Below are positions 9,916 through 20,041 of a stretch of DNA of 64,000 nt, one piece after another. Every line of letters starts with the position of its first letter. Position 1 is the first letter of the stretch. The notes under the pieces were generated by a model that saw only the letters and a list, made by a program, of their open reading frames with translations, made no database searches and was not told the DNA's origin. The stretch comes from Sternotherus odoratus (lineage: Eukaryota; Chordata; Testudines; Kinosternidae), in NCBI GenBank assembly GCA_032164245.1, contig JAVMKO010000009.1, forward strand, positions 79,183,212-79,247,211, read 5' to 3'. Made by a program: the position numbers and the translations under genes.

Positions 9916-12900
9916 GTATCCCATAGGTAGTCATTGAAGGTCGCTGGCAGATCTTTGTGAGAGTTCATCCCACAACTGAAGACCTTTAAGTGGAGAATCA
10001 TTTCACCCTATTCCAGACTGACCCTAGAGAACAAGAAATCCTGGTCAACAGTAGCCATTGGTGAAAGGTCATAACTCACTTACTTAGGATCTAGATGCAT
10101 AATTGTCTCATAGATGATCTGAGATCAAAAATACACTTTTGAATCAGAATGACGGCTTTCTAATAGTACAAGTGTATCTGTATTTTTGTATGCCCTGAGC
10201 AGTATGAAGATTCCAAGTGTGGGATAATAAATTGACCTAAAGGCTTGGGCTAAAACTTTTTAAAATGCTAAAATTACCTTCAAAGTCAGCCCCATTTGAA
10301 ATGGGGTTCAGTTTATCTGACTGCATGTCACCAGCATCCATACCATTTTTAATACAAGAATACAGAAAAATGCTAATTTCTCCTGAGGACTGCAGAGACC
10401 CAATATTCCAAAAGGCAAATTGTAAATGGACAGAAGTCTAAAAGATCTCAGCATATGTTGATAGTATAGACTCTTGTACCTTCTGATTGCAAGAACAGAG
10501 CAGAAGGCTAAATACTTTTTTGCTTCTTTGTCCTCTGCTTCTTAAATTTTCCCTTGTATTGTGTCCTTAACACCATAGTTATTTCTCCCCAAGATGTAAA
10601 GCAGGCTATTCTTTTTTTTTTCTTCACTAAACTCCATGAATTTCAAGAAAATGTTCAATTTTCTTGCCAAAAGTTTTCTAGAAAAAAATGTTCCCCTTGT
10701 TCTGCATGTTGCTCTCATAATACAATATTAGCTTCACTGCTTCAGCAGTCCAAACCCTATACATGTCATTGTCATAAACAACCACAGCTTATCCATCCCG
10801 GGTTGTTTTATGCAGTCAGGGTGCACCATTGCCAGCAAATATAAAAGACAAAATATATCATAGAAAAGTGCGAACAAACTGAAAGCGAAAGTAAAATTGC
10901 ACAAGAACGTTGCTGGGAAACCTTAAAACATTTTGTTTTTCAGACAAGCACACGAAAAATGTATTTGAAAAGAACAAAATGTCTGTACTTTCCGTGTGTG
11001 TATTTAGAAACAAAGGACTTGGTCCAAGGCCCACTGAAATCAATGGGAGTCTTTCCACTGAGTTCAAAGGGCTTTGAAACAGCCTTTAATTAGATGTTAG
11101 TCACTGTTATTCATGTACTAACCAACAGGCCGCAGTCCACACATGTTTTGGCTGTATTTTCAGCTATAATGGAAGACACCCAATTTAAACATGGGGCTCA
11201 GTGTTGTGAATTATGTACTCCTTAGAAATAAGTGTCATTGTCATTTTGCTTGAGTAAGGACTTCATGATTGGACCCACTATCGTCTAAAGTGTATTAACC
11301 ACTTAAAATAAGCAATGGCCATTATGCCTTCACTTGTGGCCCGATGGGCTGATAAAATATTTATGTAGTTGTTTGAACATGTCTCCCTACTTTATTATTT
11401 TTTTGACTAGATAACAGTGCTTCATCTTCAAAGTCAGACAGGGTTCTTCTACATTTTGTGGCATTCTGTCGCCATAGTCAGTTGTCTTTAATCCAAGATA
11501 CTGGAATGAAAACGTAATATGACATGTTGAGCCCCAATGCTACATAGCTGTAACATGTCTAACACTGTCTGAATTATTTTTCAAATAGCAACAATGTTAA
11601 ATTCAAAAATCTTCCATGGTTCAGGCAAAAACTCTCCAGAAATGCAGCTCTGTACATAAAGAAGCTGACGAGACATTTTTGTCATTGACCTTTAGCTGTT
11701 GAGACTACAAATGCATCTCCATTCATCAGTTCTCACCAGTACAAATATAGGTGAATCTCTTGCATTGGCATGATTGTCTCTTTCACTTTCGAACACACAG
11801 CATCAAACAAATCAAATAGCTTTATGTGTTTGCCTGGGAATTCAGTTTGAGTGAACATGTTACGTTTTGCTGAAGCACCGAACATCTGTTTGTGCAGATA
11901 ACAATTACTTCTTAAAAACAATTTGCTCCAGAAAGCTCCTTTCTGGTAAGAGCTGTAAAAGGTTGGCTACCATCCCCTAAACTATCCTTAACTGAACAAT
12001 CAAATTTCAGAATTAAATGTGTATCAGTGGGCGGCAAGAAGACGCTAGCTGTAACAAAGAACTAATGAGAGGGAGGAAATGGTGCCAGGTTTAGTGTTCA
12101 CTTAGATAAATGCTACAGTAAAAAGCTTAGACATTCTTAGAACCATACACATGCACGCACAAAAGGAAGGAATAAAGTTGACTCTGCACTGTGAACCCAC
12201 ACATGAAGCAGATGTTTTTTGTTTCCCCTGGAGAAGAGTTCAGAAACTGAAGAGGGTGTGATAAGATTATATTTAAACCTCACAGGAGCTGTACTTACTG
12301 TACACTTGCTTTCCAACTTTAAAGCAAGAGCATCGTGAAAATGAGGGGGATTTAAGAGCCCACTTTTTTAACAGTGCACAGATTTATTTGACTCTTTTGA
12401 TGAAGCCGTGATTCTATGGTGCGTTCAGTTTGTGATTATGGGTCAGATCTAGGTCCACTGGGAGTTTCTCCGATGACTTCAGTGAGCTTTGGACGAGGCC
12501 TATATAACTAACGTCTTCTCTTCTTTCCTCATCCGGTGACAGTTCTTGGTTTTTTGCCTTCCAGGCAAAAGCAAAGCCCCCGTTTTCATCTCTGACTTCA
12601 TTTCTTCCTACAGCCTCTTCATCCTCTGTCCGAATTGTTCGCTTGGTCTCCTTCGTCCCTTCAAGGATTCGTGTTTTCTGTGCACAACCCCTTTCTCCTG
12701 GAAGGGGCTTCCTCTCTTCACACACCAAGGAGCATGATCTGTTGGGCTGTGCATGTGCAGATGCGAATGACTGGGTAATGTGCTGACTACTAGACATAGT
12801 CACATTGATCAGAGGCAACGAGAACTACATGAATGCAGGGATCAGGCACGGTGTTCTTGCAGGGTCAGGGTGTTACTTGCAATCTCCTCTGGGTAATGGA

Positions 12901-14806
12901 TGTTGCCTTCCAAATATTTTGTAAAGCAGTATATGTGCTCATGGTACCCTATAGATAGTACATATGTATCTATGCAGCGGATTGTATCTGCTTCACAGGA
13001 AACTGCTATACTCTGTGAGATACTGTCAGCCTCTCAAATAGAAATGATGCTTGCAGAACACTACCTATGTATGTGGATGAGATGGGTATGCATGTACTAA
13101 CTCGGTTTCACAAGAACCATTGCTCTTGGAGATGTCGAAAATGCACGACTAAATGTTCCTGAGAAACAAATAAGGCTTAATATTGGAACTTTACATAAAC
13201 GTTTTGGAGGAGATCAGAAAAAGACACATTTTATTTAATACGAATGGTTTAAGATGCAACCAATGGAGCTTTGTACAAGTCCATTTCCTTCTAATTCACT
13301 CTGACCCTAGAAATCCTTAACTTTTTTTTTTAGGCATTATTTTTCATTGGCCATAAACTCTTCCCACCTGTCCCCCCCATGTGGTCTGTCAGCACATTTA
13401 TTCACTCTCCCAGTCACATAATTTATTAAAACTGAGATGCGCTTGTGCATCTGTTGCTATATTTAGCTGTTGTTTTTCTGATGTTGCAGCTTTCACACCA
13501 CATTTATACCTAGAACCTAAAGGAGCAGAAAAGGTCAAAAGTAAGATATTTAGCAAGCCAAAGAGAAAGTACTTACAGTCTTTGCTTTGAGCAGCTCTTT
13601 TCATGCACAGGCATCAGTCCTGCAACTGATGGCTAAAGAGATGTCATTACCAAAGTGGTGGTTAGCCCCAGGGTGCTGCCAGTCAATATATCTGGGATAT
13701 TCCCCTCTACTAGAGATCCAGATCCGAATTGCCCCAAAGTTCAGTGTGTCTGGATCCAGAGTATTGATTGAGGCCATTCTTTACGTGTTGATATGATCAG
13801 GGCTAGTCACAAATAGAGAAATTCAACGGGTGGCAGAGGTGGACTTTGAACCCTGGCATAGGGGGCTGTGGCAGAAAAGTGTGTGGCTTTTGGGGGGGAG
13901 AAGGAAGGTGATGATCTCAAACTGGGGGCATGTAAATAGCATGAAAAGTTGAATATTTTGTGTAAATGTAGTTGTTGTTTCTGATTCTGTATTTTAAATC
14001 TTGCCTGTAATAAAACTTCACAAATCTTTTTCATCTTTACCTTGCATTATCTTTGGGGAAAAACATACAAACATAGTAGGAGCTATCTAACAATTGACAA
14101 CATTACTTAAAAGTATACGTGAAAAGGGAACTTATTTGATATTATATTGAGCAATAGAAAATGTGAATATTCATAGGGTCATTTGCTTGTAAAATAAGTA
14201 AATGCTATCGAGAGTGATAGACTTTTAAAATATTCAGCCCTGGAGCCGTAATACAGGTGACTATCATAAATAATTATGTTCAATTGGTTACCAAGGAGGT
14301 GTAGCAATATCAAGTTGCTATGGAGATGTTTGGGCCCTGCTCAGGTATTCCAGGCTAATAGAGTCAGCTATATTTACACAATTTTAGCTAGATACAAATC
14401 AAATTAGAGAAAAGAAGGAAATAGCAATGTATGTGAGTTAAAAATAGGGTTGTGAAAGCAGGACAGGTAGGAACCTGAATTTACACTGAAATTGGAGTGC
14501 ACATGAGTTCTACCCAAGTCCTCAAACTTGGGTAGTCCTCAAATCATGCCCGGGTCTGCATGATTTTATGGTGCAAGTGCTTAATGTTCCTCTCTTTAAG
14601 AGTGAGAAAGGTTGGAGGAAAAAGAGTACCAGGATGAACATAGCTACTGGTAAGTTACTGTGATTCAAGTCATATATTCAATCTTATATTTAAACCATAT
14701 TCCCCCTTAATATCCTTTATTTTGTATTTGTGAATGGTTGTTAGGGAATTTGGATGCAGAGATTCATCTCTGCCAAAAAGCTCCATTGTCTTATCTTGGT
14801 TTCTTT
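9916..14806. other. No gene recognised
   Basis: About 4.9 kb with no defensible gene. Short motifs of the 'gaaatcaatgggagtctttc' type (near 11035 and 12455) look like remains of an ancient amniote repeat. The longest frame (minus strand, 12818-12414) lacks an ATG at its 5' end, has no known domain and overlaps one of these remnants. Confidence 0.5.
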
Positions 14807-15425
14807 CATAGATGCTAAGGCCAGAAGGGACCATTCTGATCATAGTTTGACTTCCTGTACAACACAGGCCATAGAACCGCCTCAAAATAATTCCTATATC
14901 ATATCTTTTAGAATAAAGAAATCCAATCTTGATTTAAAAATTGTCAGTGATGGAGAATCCACAATGATTCTTGGTAAGTTGTTTCATGGTTAATTACTGA
15001 CAGCATTACATTTTTTTGCTTTATTTCCAGTCTGAATGTGTCTAGATTTGACTTCCCACCATTAGATCATGTTAAACTTTCTCTGCTAAACCGAGGACCC
15101 CATTATTAAGTATTTGTTCCCCATGTAGGTACTTGTAGATAATAATCAAGTCACCACTTAGACTTCTCCTGGGTAAGCTAAATAGAGTGATCTTGACCTC
15201 CTTTACCACTATAAGGCATGTTTTCTAATCTTTTAATCATTCTTGTGGGTCCTCTCTGAACCCCCTCACGTTTATCAACATCCTTCTTGAATTGAGGGCA
15301 TCAAAACTGGACACAGGATTCCAGCAGCAGTCACACGAGTGCCAAATACAAATGTAAAAGACCCTCTGTGCTCCTACTCCTAATATTATATACTGTCCTG
15401 GTACTATCTCACTAGAAAACACTGG
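14807..15425 (-). mobile_element. CR1 LINE fragment, 3' part
   Basis: On the plus strand the block opens with 'aaggccagaagggaccattc' and continues through 'ttgatttaaaaattgtcagt', 'gagaatccacaatgattctt' and 'ttcttgaattgagggcatca'. This is the order seen in turtle CR1 3' ends read backwards. The copy therefore runs on the minus strand and covers the end of the reverse transcriptase frame and the 3' untranslated region. The frame is broken by stops and indels. A close relative lies at 48791-49470. Confidence 0.8.
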
Positions 15426-16298
15426 ATAAATATTACATTATTTGACATCGTCCCTACAAGACCTTGCCACTGTATGTCTTAGTTCTACGTCTAAATGCTC
15501 TTGCACCAGTCCACTGTTACAAGTTACTTTAGTGGATTCCAAATCTCAAGCTCTTGCATAGTAAAAGTGTGGGGAGCGTTGGCTGGACACAATAGTATGG
15601 TATAATACAGGCCCTGCAGATTATATAATATCAACCACAACTTAGTAATGGACATGACATTGCCGTTGCTGGATGTATTCTCATTAGGGAATGCTCACCT
15701 AAGAACAGCCTACAGCCTATTCCCACTGCCCATTCAACCATCCCTTTGAATAAATTGTTAAAAAGAAAACCCTTGCATTCTTCTGTGAACTAATGAATTT
15801 GTAGCAGATGTTATATGTCGAGAAAATGAATATTCTATTTTGCTGTTCTACAAATAACAAGAACTAAAGGACTTGAAGCAGCTGTTTTGTGTAGAGAAAC
15901 AATTAATATTACATTACTTGTGTCCATTTAATTTGAACCAATACAGTTTCCAATACAGCAGCAGAAAGGATGACTGGATTCTGAGTTTGGGTGACATTAG
16001 AGTGCTAGTTCATTCAAGTTCAATTGCTGAGCCTACTTTAGTGCTAGGTGCCATTTAAATTACTGACCTTCTTCGGCACTTCCAAACCTGACCTGCTTCT
16101 GTATTTGCGACTCCTTTCCTTGAAAAGGGAAAAAAAGGAACATGCAGTGAAATTTACTTATGAGAATGATACTGGTATGAATAAGTCACTAAAAGGCAAG
16201 ATTAAGGATGGTACAATAGACAGTTTCTTAATGCTAGATGGGGTATGTCTAGAGGATAGATTTCTGCAGTTCAAAGGGGAGTTCCAAGGTTAAAAGCT
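15426..16298. other. No gene recognised
   Basis: No domain or repeat recognised. The frame at 16048-16293 is short and featureless. Confidence 0.5.
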
Positions 16299-16524
16299 GT
16301 AACATCAGCCTTGGAAAGTCCCACTGTTCACTGAGCTGTGTCCATTGTAACAGGCATATGTGTCTTAGTATCCTTGTAGAGTCTGCCAGGTGCTGTTATC
16401 ATGCTTTGTCAACAATAAACCTGTCTGGGTGCCTTTGTACCTGAACAGATCTTGTGGTCATTGGGCACTTTGCTCGAGCTCTGCTGTGCCTGCTGTCTGT
16501 GCAGAGCTGGGACAGCACACAGGG
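16299..16524 (+). mobile_element. Possible LTR fragment (poly(A) signal plus U5-like end)
   Basis: The stretch starts TGTAACATCAGC and has AATAAA at 16414-16419, followed by about 100 bases ending 'ctgggacagcacaca'. This is the layout of a retroviral-type R-U5. I could not find a flanking duplication, so both borders and the assignment are tentative. Confidence 0.3.
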
Positions 16525-16949
16525 AGAACATACACACACAGCCAAATATCTGATGCATCCAAATATCTGATGACAATGCTCTTCTACCAATTAATTCCTG
16601 TGCAGTTAATAGAAATTCAGAGCTAAACTGCACTCACTTTTCACCCCCTTTGTTGTTCTCAAAAAGGGAGAATATCAGTTGTGCAATTTTATGGCATTAT
16701 TGGGCCTTTTTAAGTTTGTCATCGGATATTTTTATGTGATTTAGAAGCAAAGAAATGCAGAAAGTGGTTGTACATTAAAGACTGTATCTTGTCAAAAACA
16801 TTTAGATTTTCCCCTCTTTTAATCAAGTTTGAAGTAGATTAGAATTTACAGTAGTTGCAACTTCCTAACCTACTAGAACCAACTTAACAAAGTAATTGTT
16901 GGGCATAATTTACTTTGAGTCCTACTGCCTGATTCTAATAAGGTGATGC
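16525..16949. other. No gene recognised
   Basis: Short unique-looking stretch before the Harbinger element. Confidence 0.5.
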
Positions 16950-16952
16950 TTC

Positions 16953-16990
16953 GGCCCTGTCTTCACTACCACTTTAATTCGATTTTAACA
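16953..16990 (+). repeat. Harbinger left inverted terminus
   Basis: GGCCCTGTCTTCACTACC followed by 'actttaattcgattt'. It pairs with the terminus at 21690-21725. TTC duplication on the outer side. Confidence 0.9.
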
Positions 16991-18048
16991 ACGTTAGGTC
17001 GAATTAAACGTGTACCTGTCTTCACATATATGCCCTTAACGTCGATGTAAAGGGCCCTCAAGATCGAATTTGGAACTCCTGCCTGACGAGAGAAGTAAGG
17101 CTAATCTCGACATTCCAAGCTCGACTGTGGGCTAGTGAAGACGGAACCCGACATTAATAGCCTCCAGAGGGTGTCCCACAATGCTCCATTCTGACCGCTC
17201 TGGACTGCCTCACTGCTCCACTGTGACCGCTCTGCACTGCACTCTGAACTCGCTGCTCTGGCCAGGTAGATAAGACCCGGGAACATTTGAATACCATTTC
17301 CTGTTTGGTCAGCGTGGCCAGCTCACCTGAACAGCTCAGTCGCCATTCAGAGCAATCAGCAGCACTAGCCGCCATGCAGAGCTCAGCATCACAAGACTCC
17401 ATGCAGAGCTCCTCTACCCTGGAGACCAGCCAGAGGAAAAGAGCTCCAGCATGGTCCACTCGTGAGGTGCTGGATCTCATCGCTATCTGGGGAGAGGAAT
17501 CCGTGATGTTGGAACTACGCAACAACAAACGGAATGCCAACACCTATGGAAGAGTCTCCAAGGCCATGCTAGAAAGGGGCCACAACAGGGACACCACACA
17601 GTGCCGCGTGAAAATTAAGGAGCTGAGGCAATCGTTCCAGAAAGCCAAAGAGGCAAACGGACAATCGGGGGGCGTGCCGCGGACATGCAGGTTCTACAAT
17701 GAACTAAATCAGATAATGGGGGGGCGCCCCCACCACCATCGCGCCGGTCTGCGTGGACTCCGCAGATGGGATAATCGTCAGGGAGGAGACTGATTCCGAG
17801 GAGGACGACCATGAGGAAGAGGAACATCTCACGGAGCAGCAGGAGGCCAGCGGGGAACCCGTGTTCCCAGAGAGCCAGGAGCTGTTTTTCCCCCTGGAGC
17901 CAGCACCCTCCCAAGCCTCCCAGGGGGGTAAGTGTTTCTTTTTTAAGGGATTACATAACACATGATTTTGTAAAGGAAGCATTTATTAATGAGTAACTTG
18001 CCCTAAGCCTAAGGTCTTAGTGTGCTTTCATTGCTGGTCAATTTCTAC

Positions 18049-18318
18049 TCAGAGTTTGTCAATATACTCCGGGATTGACCAGAAGTCCTCCGCGGACATT
18101 TCAAGGAAGGTATCCAGGAGGTAGCGATGAATCCAGCGCAGCAGATTTCTGGGGAGAGCCGCCTTATGTGGTCCCCCGTGATAGGAGACCATCCCACGCC
18201 ACGAAAGTAGTAAGTAGTCTGGTATCATTGAGCAGGCTAGCATTGCGGCGTATGGACCAGGACTTTGCCTGGAGGCAAGGAGCATGCGCTCTCTAGCTCT
18301 GTGAGAAATTCTCAGCAA
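18049..18318 (-). CDS. Unassigned intronic antisense frame, about 80-89 codons
   Basis: An open frame on the minus strand inside the intron reads LLLSWRGMVSYHGGPHKAAL, then ALPRNLLRWIHRYLLDTFLE, and ends SAEDFWSIPEYIDKL. It has no ATG at its 5' end; the nearest internal ATGs would give about 79 residues or fewer. From memory, related turtle Harbinger copies carry a similar peptide at the same place, which would suggest a conserved exon, but I cannot check this. No domain is recognised. It could equally be a chance frame in GC-rich intron sequence. Confidence 0.3.
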   Translation of the reverse strand: MLRISHRARERMLLASRQSPGPYAAMLACSMIPDYLLLSWRGMVSYHGGPHKAALPRNLLRWIHRYLLDTFLEMSAEDFWSIPEYIDKL

Positions 18319-18440
18319 AGTGATGTCATTCAGGGTTGCCTGTTTGAGATACGGACTGCAATTAGTTGGGAGATAAAGATTCCCAGCTGCAAAGTACTCG
18401 TTTCTGCTGAGGGCCGACCAACCTTCCCCCCCCCCCCCTC

Positions 18441-18868
18441 CAGCCCGTAGCGGTAGCTAGCAGGGACTCTGAGCAGTCTGCAAGCAGTTGCTTCCACTTC
18501 AGATCCAACGCGTACCCAACCCCCCCCCCCCCCCCCAGCCCGTAGCGGTAGCTAGCAGGGACTCTGAGCAGTCTGCAAGCAGTTGCTTCCACTTCAGATC
18601 CAACGCGTACCCAACCCCCCCCCCCCCAAGCCCGTAGCGGTAGCTAGCAGGGACTCTGAGCAGTCTGCAAGCGGTTGCTTCCACTTCCGATCCAACGCGT
18701 ACCCAACCCCCCCCCCCCCCCCCAAGCCCGTAGCGGTAGCTAGCAGGGAATCTGAGCAGTCTGCAAGCGGTTGCTTCCGCTTCAGATCCAACGCGTACCC
18801 AACCCCCCCCCCCCCCCAAGCCCGTAGCGGTAGCTAGCAGGGAATCTGAACAGTCTGCAAGCGGTCTG
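18441..18868. repeat. Minisatellite, 92-96 bp x about 4.5, with C runs
   Basis: The unit begins cccgtagcggtagctagcag and recurs at 18444, 18539, 18631, 18727 and 18821. Each copy ends with 'caacgcgtacccaa' and a run of about 13-18 C. Length differences lie almost wholly in the C runs. The copies are 95% or more alike, pointing to recent expansion. The array lies wholly within the intron. Confidence 0.95.
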
Positions 18869-19279
18869 AGGAGCCCCAAAAAGACCTTAGCTAGCCCTTA
18901 GCGAGAGATTTTTTGGCCTTTGCTTTGCAGTTTGTGGGTCAGTGGGCGCCACGCGGTGGGGGGAAGAGGGTGGGGCTACTCTACAATATGCAAGTGCCAC
19001 TTCTAACTTACCATGGCCAGCTGCACGGTGATTTCAGAAGCCGTGTTGGGCTGAGGCACGCATATGTGTCTGAGATGCTCTGACTTTTCTGTGACCTATT
19101 CAGTCACTTTTAGGTGTAGAACATGACCTTGTACAGAACTCATATCAGGCCTCTGAATACTGAGGTTGCAAACGGCATAGTACTCCCATTGTGTACCATC
19201 CGAGACTGCATCTGCCTCCTAACCTTGAATGTATCTGTCTCATAACTTTCAAACTTTCTTTTCCCACATTCGCCCACAG

Positions 19280-19698
19280 ATGAACAATTATCTCAGAATC
19301 CCCTGTCCTGCTCCTCCTCCCGCCGTGCATCGCAGATAAGAAAGCGTAAAAAGAAAACGCGAACGCGCGATGATATGTTCACTGAACTCCTGGAGAACTC
19401 GCGCGCTGAGGCAGCCCGCCAGACGGAGTGGAGGGAAATAATGATACAGGCAAGGAATCGAGAGAGGCAGGAATCGAGAGCCGCTGCAGAAAAGAGGGAA
19501 GAGCGCGAAGAAAGACGCATGGATGCTTTGCTCCGCATAATGGAAGACCAGAGCGACATGCTGCGATCTCTGGTGGAGCTGCAGCATGCCCAAAGACAAC
19601 CTCTGCAGCCCCTGTGTAACCACCTCCCCCCCTCCCCACCTCCCATAGCTTCCCCACCCAGACGCGGGGTGAGAACACGGGGGGGGCAAGCTCCGTAG
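19280..19698 (+). CDS. Exon 2 of the Harbinger Myb-like gene
   Basis: This C-terminal exon starts with the serine-rich EQLSQNPLSCSSSRR and a basic patch (QIRKRKKKTRTRDD) that resembles a nuclear localisation signal. A long charged, probably coiled-coil segment follows (EWREIMIQARNRERQESRAA ... RRMDALLRIMEDQSDMLRSL), then a proline-rich tail. In this family the segment after the DNA-binding domain is thought to mediate protein-protein contacts. The exon itself is intact; the damage is in exon 1. AATAAA follows at 19903. Confidence 0.8.
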
Positions 19699-19902
19699 GC
19701 CGCTCCACTCGACCCCACAAGCCAGCAGAAGCAGCAGCAGCAGCAGGCTGATGTTCTCAGAAAAGTTTTAAAAGCTGCTGTGTCTTGCCCACCCCTCCTC
19801 TCCCCCCTTCCCCCCCCCGTCCGCTCCTCCCCCACTGCGACTGCCGGTCTCCCTCCAGGATACCAGGACAGTGATCCCCTGTATTTGTATTTCCGATGCA
19901 CC

Positions 19903-19908
19903 AATAAA
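19903..19908 (+). terminator. Poly(A) signal, Myb-like gene
   Basis: AATAAA about 205 bases after the plus-strand stop codon. It faces the minus-strand signal about 30 bases away. Confidence 0.7.
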
Positions 19909-19934
19909 GGAACCATGATTTTTCAAACAGTGTT

Positions 19935-19940
19935 TTTATT
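19935..19940 (-). terminator. Poly(A) signal, transposase gene
   Basis: TTTATT on the plus strand, i.e. AATAAA on the minus strand, about 100 bases past the transposase stop. The two convergent transcripts would thus end in almost the same place. Confidence 0.65.
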
Positions 19941-20041
19941 TCCTCTGCAAGCATGGGGAGGGGGGAGGGAAAGCATGGGGAGGGGGGAGGTAAAGAGGGT
20001 TCAAGGGCAGCAGGCTTAGAGCACAGCAAGGGAGCAGATTC

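Larger units (their letters stand above)
17928..19279 (+). other. Intron of the Harbinger Myb-like gene
   Basis: It opens with GTAAGTG and closes with a pyrimidine-rich tract and CCCACAG. The join restores one codon (G + AT) and keeps the reading frame from 'SQG' into 'DEQLSQNPLS', which supports the splice call. Length is 1,352 bp. It contains a minisatellite and, on the minus strand, an unexplained 89-codon frame. Confidence 0.75.
17374..19698 (+). pseudogene. Harbinger Myb/SANT-like DNA-binding protein, two exons, frameshifted
   Basis: In PIF/Harbinger elements this second protein binds DNA and helps the transposase enter the nucleus and reach the element ends. I chose the ATG at 17374 because it sits in a strong GCCGCCATGC context; the frame is open further upstream without an ATG. 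Residues about 23-113 form a Myb/SANT or trihelix-like domain (RAPAWSTREVLDLIAIWG ... GHNRDTTQCRVKIKELRQSF ... RTCRFYNELNQIMGG). A run of seven Gs at 17718-17724 carries one base too many: the acidic continuation (DSEEDDHEEEEH) is one frame over. Exon 1 ends at 17927 before GTAAGT, exon 2 runs 19280-19698 and the stop is TAG at 19696. Turtle gene predictions with this domain are often mislabelled as zinc-finger/SCAN proteins. The frameshift could be a sequencing error in the homopolymer. Confidence 0.85.

Noticed and set aside
12414..12818. A 134-codon charged minus-strand frame
   Set aside because: Its first codon is not ATG, it has no domain, part of it overlaps an old 'gacttcagtgagctttgg' repeat, and no splice or promoter context supports it.
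19288..19916. Long frames opposite and beside the second exon of the Myb-like gene
   Set aside because: They are shadows of the coding exon in other frames, caused by its biased composition.
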